Of a stretch of 64,000 bases of DNA, positions 57,641 through 64,000 are shown piece by piece (within the stretch, counting starts at the first letter, position 1; each line of letters starts with the position of its first letter). Source of the DNA: Gigaspora margarita (Eukaryota; Glomeromycota; Glomeromycetes; Diversisporales; Gigasporaceae). The position numbers and the translations under genes are program-made. The DNA is taken from contig WTPW01000405.1 in NCBI GenBank assembly GCA_009809945.1, positions 372,811-436,810 of the forward strand, written 5' to 3'. The notes beneath the pieces are model-generated. The model ran no database searches. It saw only the letters and a list, made by a program, of their open reading frames with translations, and was not told the origin of the DNA.

Positions 57641-59890
57641 ATTTGATATAATAGTAAGCGAATATATTATTATAGTCAATTTCTGTATATAAATGAAGCA
57701 TTTGCATTATAATATGCTTTTTTAACATATAACTATATCATATATTTATTTTATTTATTTATTTATTACTTGTATGAAATTAATTTTTTAATTAAACTTA
57801 TAATCTCTCATATTTGCTTATAAAGAAATATTAGTTAATTTAGGCTCTAAAAAATTTTAATTGCCTTATATTTAATATTAAGAATACCAAACTTATATTT
57901 ATCTAATAATAAAGTTGTTAATTAATTCTGAATTTTTAAATTGCATTCAAAATTCTCTAAAACATTAGCTAATTTAGGATTGAGTCGCAAATTATATATC
58001 CAAATGACAATTCTTTTTTGCCCAATTCTTTTTATATTTAATTACATGCTTTTCAATTTGCAGTAATACCCATTACGCAGAAATTTAAAAATACCTCCAA
58101 AGCTTTTATTGCTGCCAAACATAGATTTCTAAAAAAATCTCTATTAAATACTAATTTTCTAGTAGTTCCTGATTCCCAGATTCCTATATAGTATATGGTA
58201 CGTAAAATTTGCGATCATACAATCACAATAATTCGATTATACAATTTGAATCTATTTAACATTTTTACATGCGTGTACGTGAAGTCATGTGATAAGGTTA
58301 GCTGGGTATATAGCATTTTATTTATTTGCACGGGTAATACAACCCAAAAAAAAGAAATCCAATTGGTAAATAAACCAAGTTCGTGAGAAAAAAGGTTGGG
58401 TTAAAGCCTTAACGTTAGAGGCTATATGGTTAGACTGATGCTTACTATATGTAAAACTTCATTCCCGTCATTTTTAATTAGTGCATTAAGATCGATTTAA
58501 GCATTAGTTTTTGCTTATTTTCGCTTTTTTCTTCTTTTACACGTGTTTGGATTCTTGTCGGGCTGATCCAGAATAGTCAAATTTGCACTCTCTGATTGGC
58601 TATTCCCTCTCCAGAAGTTTGTATTACTCGCGCAAACCTTTTAACTTTTATATTTAACTAGTGCTAGTAACTCTTTATTAATCGAATTATTATATATATG
58701 TATAGATTTTTTACTATTTATTATACTATGTGTATAATTTTTTTTTATTAAAATTATACAAAATATATAATAATATTTTAAAAATCTATACTTAATGTGC
58801 AAATTTTTAATAAATAATATACATTTTATATAATACTGTATACTATACTCCTTTGGCAGACTATACTATACACCTTTTTTAAAATCCGTACCATAACTGC
58901 TCCATGTTATATATATTAGGGTTAGGGTTAGGAATTATAGCTGATCAGTATGGTTTTTTAGAACAAGTATTTTTACACCCATACCAGACCGATCAGGTCA
59001 CTCATACCATAATGATATTCATCAGCAGTGACAATAAATATTTGATCATCAAGGTTTAAAATATACGTTGCGATGGTGAAATTTGGTGTCTCAATTTGAA
59101 AATATAAGCTCTACCAAAATCCACCTATAATCTTTTATTAATAAGTCTAACCCTAAATCCCAACTCAATTATAACAAAAATCTGACCCTAAAAATTTTAA
59201 AAATCGTACATACGTACATGAAATAGATCCATCATCCGTGGCAATATATCTTATTCTAGTTTGAATAGGTTATAATATTAATATAGAGAGACCCCTCTAA
59301 AGTACTCTCTATAAATGGGCCGTGTAATTCTCTTTAAATACACATTACATTATATAAATGCATGTCTTGTACTCTTTAAGTACATTGCTTTGTCTAATCA
59401 CCCATATGATCCTGAACGGATCATTTAGAGAGAACAATTCGACGAATTTGTATAATTGAAATTTTTAGTTCTCCGAATTTGACTAAATAGATCATTTTTG
59501 TATACAATATTAAACAAAGTTGCTTTATTACTGTATATATTTTATAGTATTATTGTAATTTATAAATGTATATGCGGTTAAATTTTAAAATTATCTTTAT
59601 ATCTCACGTAATTTTATTAAAGATTATTGTTCTAATTTATATATATATATGTTTGTGGGTGGTAACGGAATCTAATGTAAAACAGCATTTTGTACACCCT
59701 AACCCTAATTTAACTAGGATTCCAAATCCCCTTCCAACATATGTTTACAATTCTATAATATGCATCCGAATAATGACCAGCATTAACGTTAAAAAATATA
59801 TATATATGTACAGTATATACCTATCTATCAAAGAGATAACTGCCAAAAGAGGATAACTACCAAAGAGGATAAGACGCCAGATTAACAATT
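57641..59890. other. Spacer with telomere-like micro-repeats
   Basis: No gene. TTAGGGTTAGGGTTAGG lies at 58917-58933 and ACCCTAACCCTAA at 59696-59708. A block with GGTGTCTCAATTTGAAAATA (59088) is shared in diverged form with 60877. Confidence 0.45.
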
Positions 59891-60160
59891 CTAGGAATAG
59901 TTTTCGACAGCTTCAACAGAAAATTGAATACCAAATCCCCAAAGTTTTAATGTTCTTAAATAACCACTACTCTTTTTAGCATACATAGTAACAACTTCTA
60001 AGAATTCATCATCACATCCATCAACTTTTAATACTAATTCTCTAAATTTCTCAGGACACTCCCATAGGAAATTATACATAATTTTAGGTGCCATATCAAA
60101 AGTAATTTCTAAATTTTGTAAAGTGACAGTAGTAGATCTTGCTATTTTATGACTGTTTGA
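59891..60160 (-). pseudogene. Fragment resembling a leucine-rich-repeat / F-box-like protein
   Basis: The minus-strand frame reads VTLQNLEITFDMAPKIMYNF, then ECPEKFRELVLKV, DDEFLEVVTMYAKKSSGYLR and TLKLWGFG, and ends at 59891. The spacing of Leu-x-x-Leu-x-Leu segments resembles fungal F-box/LRR family proteins. There is no in-frame start or upstream F-box in view, and nearby minus-strand pieces (60300-60480) are out of frame, so this is treated as a remnant. Confidence 0.45.
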
Positions 60161-62485
60161 ACGAAATCAAGTATAAAAGGCATACTATGATCTTCCCATG
60201 AAACAAATATTCCAACAGTAAAGAAAGAAGAAAAGGCAATATATGTGAAATATAAAATGTTGACATCGTTAAATATAAAACAATATTAAGTTCTGATGTC
60301 ACTTTAAATAACATTAGAGTTCTTAAATTTTTATTTGCTATCTAGATTATAATCCCTAAGGATTGAGTAGCTAATTGAGTTCACTTCTCGCATTTATGAA
60401 ATTAATTTTTTAAAGCTCAATGGTTTTCTTGGGTTCATAATATAATCAAAAGATTTCATATTTGATTCAGGTACCATTAAAAATTCTAAAGTCTGTAAAT
60501 TGTAACTTACTGTATAATAATACTGATAATAATAAATCAAATTCTGTTAAATTTGTTAAAGATGAGTAATTAATTGAGTGTGATTGATTTTGAAGAGATG
60601 AATAAAATACTACCGCATACGTAAATTCATCCTAAAATTCTCTATGTTTAAAAATTGTACGTACGTAACTTGTCATGTGGACTAATTAATTATCGAAATT
60701 TAATATGTGAAAGAGATCGAGTCTAAGTAGCAAGTTGACTACAAATTCGTGCTTTATATTCAGAATTCACCATCCATTTCTTTTCATCATCATTATCAAA
60801 CTTCAATTCAAAATTTTCAAGTTCACTAAATGCTTTATAATAATAATTGTCGCGGTTATGCCGATGCTGAATTTGGGGTCTCGATTGAAAATAAGCCCTG
60901 CTAAAATTCACATATGGAGTGTTCCGTATTAAAAGGGCCCATTTTTACAATTTTTTGAAAAATGAGTTTTTATTAGATTCATGTAAATTTTGACATTATT
61001 GATATTTTTTTTCAATTATAAATGAAAGTCGATTTGCATAATGAAAAATAGAGATAATGTAAAAGAAAAATTACATGAGACTGCCTAAGGCAAGCACTTC
61101 ACGAATCGTTTAACCAATCAAAATCGTGAAATTTGATTAATCCCGGATCAGTCCGAAAATGGTTAAACTCAACTAGTTAGCCTAAAGGATTGATTGGATA
61201 CTTTCTATGAAGCGCACAAAGACCACAAAAAAACCGGAGAGTAAACCATAGATGATATTGGATCAATGGTTTAAAGGAAAGCCAAAAGAAACATCGATTC
61301 AGATTTAAATAACAAAGAAGCAGAATCTATAGATATCAGACTCCAATTTAATTTCTGTTAATATGAATGTCGACAAGGCTGAGCATGAATTTGTTAGTTT
61401 GCTAGATAATAAAATTCAGTTTATTGTTGGCACATATTCTATCGGTAAAGAAAAGGTCTTTGGGGTAAGTTGACATCTTGTAACCCTTGCTGTAATCCTT
61501 GTAATAAACCTTGTTGAAACATCAATCGCAATTTATCACGACACTACGAGCATTAAAAAGGATAATTTTAAAATTTTGAAAATCAATGGCACCATAAAAA
61601 TGCAAAAATGGCTACACTTTTCTTATATTTCTTATAGTATTTTAAAAAAAAAAAAATAAGAGAATATTGCTAACCTTAGAAATCTAATCTATATTTTCTA
61701 AACCTTTAAAAGGCGAAAAAATTAATTTTAATTTTTTACCCTTTATAGCTGTGTAATGAGAAAAAGTTACACGAAGTTATGTACACTACGTGATTAAGAA
61801 ATTTACGTGTTTCTTAATTAGTTTTATGCTAATGATGCGTTTAAAACTTGTGTGTATTGGTAACAACAGTTTATATACTGTATAATTCAGGATTTAAACA
61901 GCTCCAATATGAGTTGTATCCCTACGAATACTAATGCTGGCAATAGAAAAATTTTACAAATACTAAATTGGCAGAATTAGATATTTAAGTTACTGTTTTT
62001 GCATAAAATGAAATGTAACACCTGAAATTTTCTCGGACACTATAACTAATGCATCATCTTCAATATGGACGAAAGTTCAATTCCTCAAATTAATAATGAT
62101 CAAGCTGCAATTCATTCCCAAAATATTTAATCAAGTGGTTTTATTTAATGTGTTCACGGAAGATAGACTTGAGTTTAGGCATTTCATCATACCATGAATG
62201 ACTTTAGAGTTTCACCACTCAGCTATTTCATTATATTTTTATTGTAATATTAATAATTTTATTAATAACAAGGAATTTTTACAAGAATTGCACGTATGGA
62301 AATTCACTCTGAATACGGAATTTATAGTAAATACATATCAAAATTTTGCACCGAAACTTTATTTCAAGGGCTTAATATTTTATACTTTAGTTTTTTTTTC
62401 GTATACAATAAATTTTATTTAATTTAAATTATAAATTACAATGGATTTTTTAATAAATTTTTTTTTAAAAATAATATCTACCGTA
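60161..62485. other. Spacer with diverged repeat pieces
   Basis: No confident gene. A short open block at 61366-61463 (MNVDKAEHEFVSLLDN, then FIVGTYSIGKEKVFG, followed by a GTAAGT donor) could be one exon of a lost gene. CGTGAAATTTGATTAATCC (61121) is shared with 21944. Nothing else stands out. Confidence 0.35.
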
Positions 62486-62874
62486 CAGCGCGGACTATAG
62501 TACCCCGGGTACATTCCACGGGCAAATTCCAAGTTAGTACCCGGGTATTATAATAAGGGAGGATTTTACATAGAGACGGGTATAACGCCATATATAATAC
62601 CCGGGTATTAGGGTATAGTGACATTCAATTTACTGGTACCTCAATTAACGATTGTATGCGATCTGCAAATATATTTTGTATTCCGAGTATTTTACATAGT
62701 TAGTACCCGGATCTTTTACAAACCACAGGCCAGTTTTTCTTTGTAAAATACCCAGGTATTTTACATGGTTAGTACCCGGATCTTTTACAAACCACAAGTT
62801 GGTTTTACTTTGTAAATTACCCAGGTATTTTGTATTCTACCATGATTTTTTTAGGGGTACTATAGTCCGCGCGG
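62486..62874. mobile_element. 389-bp mariner-like MITE with GC-rich TIR
   Basis: CAGCGCGGACTATAGTACCC at the left and GGGGTACTATAGTCCGCGCG at the right are flanked by TA (62484-62485 and 62875-62876). The interior holds repeated ACCCGGGTATT/TACCCGG motifs and a 69-bp direct repeat. The terminal repeats are much GC-richer than the surroundings. Confidence 0.75.
62687..62824. repeat. Two tandem 69-bp units
   Basis: GTATTTTACATRGTTAGTAC begins each unit (62687 and 62756), and both end TAAAWTACCCAG. They differ at a few positions only. Confidence 0.88.
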
Positions 62875-62876
62875 TA

Positions 62877-63614
62877 CAGTAGTTTTTAATTAAAGTTCAC
62901 ATCTCTGTTATTAGAAGTTTTTGCCCGCATCATGTCAAGATAATAATAAATCAGAAATCATATAATCTATTATTTTACATTATTAAAAAAATAAAAATTA
63001 GTAAATATGAAATATATTCAAATAGTCAGATACTATATTGTTTATTATGAGAAGTCTCCTGGTTCTGACTTGATATTTCCATAAAGCCAGTACAGACTAA
63101 CACTTGCCAAAGGGCCAGTTATAGGGTTGTTAATAGTGCATAATACTCTGGAATAAGCTAGGAGTATAAACCACTCCATGCCAGTATGGCACCATTCCAG
63201 ATTAATGTAAAAAGAAAACAGAGTAGTTTATACTCTAGAGTTACTGCTAATACTGCTCTGGATTAAAAATACAAATATTGCTAATTGTTGTACATTGAAA
63301 ATAAAATTAATCAAATTAATTAACATTGTAGCATTCAATAGAGTTTGTTCTAGATATTGAAATATATATTGCAATTTAGAAAATAGATTTTAATATGTTA
63401 TTCTGAAAGCTAAAACTCTTTCCTGTACATCACCGCAAATCACAAAACAAACAAACAGTAGAGAATTTATTTGTTCCACGGCTAACCTAACTATACAACA
63501 ATCTGGGCTCTGCCCACGTTCTACAAGGTCCTAAACTTAACTATTTCTGGGAAAAGAACTTTCTTCGCAGCCTTCGCACTTCCCGTTTCCTTTAAAAACT
63601 TGTTGCCGACTATG
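62877..63614. other. Spacer before the right-edge reading frame
   Basis: No gene. The composition changes from AT-rich to nearly balanced after about 63420. An in-frame stop at about 63485 closes the upstream side of the frame that starts at 63615. Confidence 0.45.
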
Positions 63615-64000
63615 TCGGCAATACAACAAACTGGTATACCTATGGATAACAACAACACAGCTCCCACACCGATGGAAACCAACATCCCTGATGAGCAATA
63701 CTCCAACGGACAACCCAACAAAAGAAATCGCAACCGCCTTGTTACCCAACCAGATATTTCTTCTGTCAACCTCTATGCACCTCTGCTCTCTATACCTCCA
63801 CCCGACAAAGTAATTGACAACAATAGTGGCGATTCTAGCTTACCCCCAACAAATTCCGAAATGACGTCATGTGTTGATCTTCAATCAAAACAAACTGCAT
63901 CGGTGCAGTCACCGACTCAGGACCTGACCCCGGTACTTCCCCAAACAGAATCCCAAGAAATTCTTCCCACGCCCTCCAAAACCGCTCCCACAGAAGATAT
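63615..64000 (+). CDS. Partial reading frame, possible retroelement ORF1-like protein
   Basis: From ATG at 63615 the frame stays open to the window edge (128 codons and part of a further one) without introns. It starts MSAIQQTGIPMDNNNTAPTP and includes QPNKRNRNRL, DISSVNLYAPLLSIPPPDK, then a long Pro/Thr/Ser/Gln-rich stretch. The GC content is near 48%, unlike every other gene here, and codon use differs accordingly. The disordered polar N-terminus, lack of introns and foreign composition suggest the first ORF of a LINE-type or other retroelement, but no RNA-binding or CCHC motif is reached before the edge. A host low-complexity protein is the alternative. Opposite-strand frames here are shadows. 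Confidence 0.55.

Noticed and set aside
63521..63769. Minus-strand frames opposite the right-edge gene
   Set aside because: They are shadows of the plus-strand frame, which is longer, open to the edge and has coherent codon use.
1..64000. tRNA and rRNA genes
   Set aside because: No cloverleaf with A and B boxes or rRNA-like stretch was recognised by eye; a tRNAscan/Infernal run would be decisive.

Overview
The window reads as nuclear DNA of a filamentous fungus, most likely an arbuscular mycorrhizal fungus (Glomeromycotina, Rhizophagus-like). This is inferred from the very AT-rich spacers, many short introns, a dense load of hAT and mariner-like elements, and multicopy gene families whose shape I associate with Rhizophagus. 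I had no database search. No rRNA, tRNA or CRISPR array was recognised. Layout: 1-7127 has no gene and carries two large palindromes, a minisatellite and small inverted-repeat elements. 7128-12124 (-) is a 15-exon ZNFX1-like/NFX1-type zinc-finger SF1 helicase of about 1091 aa. 12125-17266 is spacer with microsatellites. 17267-19082 (+) is a three-exon membrane RING-H2 protein of 512 aa. 19083-24900 is spacer plus inverted-repeat transposons. 24905-30605 is a broken member of a multicopy family, with a 2.8-kb nested transposon stack in one intron and a poly(A)-ended retroposon in a coding exon. 31697-37446 (-) is a broken SAM-domain plus PD-(D/E)XK-like nuclease gene whose intron holds nested transposons, including a 2.5-kb hAT element with a decayed transposase. 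37578-41184 is a second hAT family with a decayed transposase and two MITEs in it. 43236-45115 is a second, less CpG-depleted copy of the SAM exon and intron element. 45877-49899 (-) is an 11-exon HAK/KUP potassium transporter. 50290-51424 (-) is a BTB/POZ protein. 51425-63614 is mostly repeats and gene fragments. 63615-64000 (+) is the start of an intronless, GC-richer reading frame that runs off the window. The four intact genes (helicase, RING ligase, potassium transporter, BTB protein) do not look functionally linked. The strongest signals are: (1) four places where a hAT-type element inserted exactly across the flank/terminal-repeat junction of an older TAG-ended element; (2) two GC-AG introns whose GT alternatives give premature stops; (3) a CpG-to-TpG/CpA decay difference between two copies of one locus; (4) an almost perfect 1.07-kb palindrome near a gene for an RNAi-linked helicase family; (5) the SAM-nuclease gene family.
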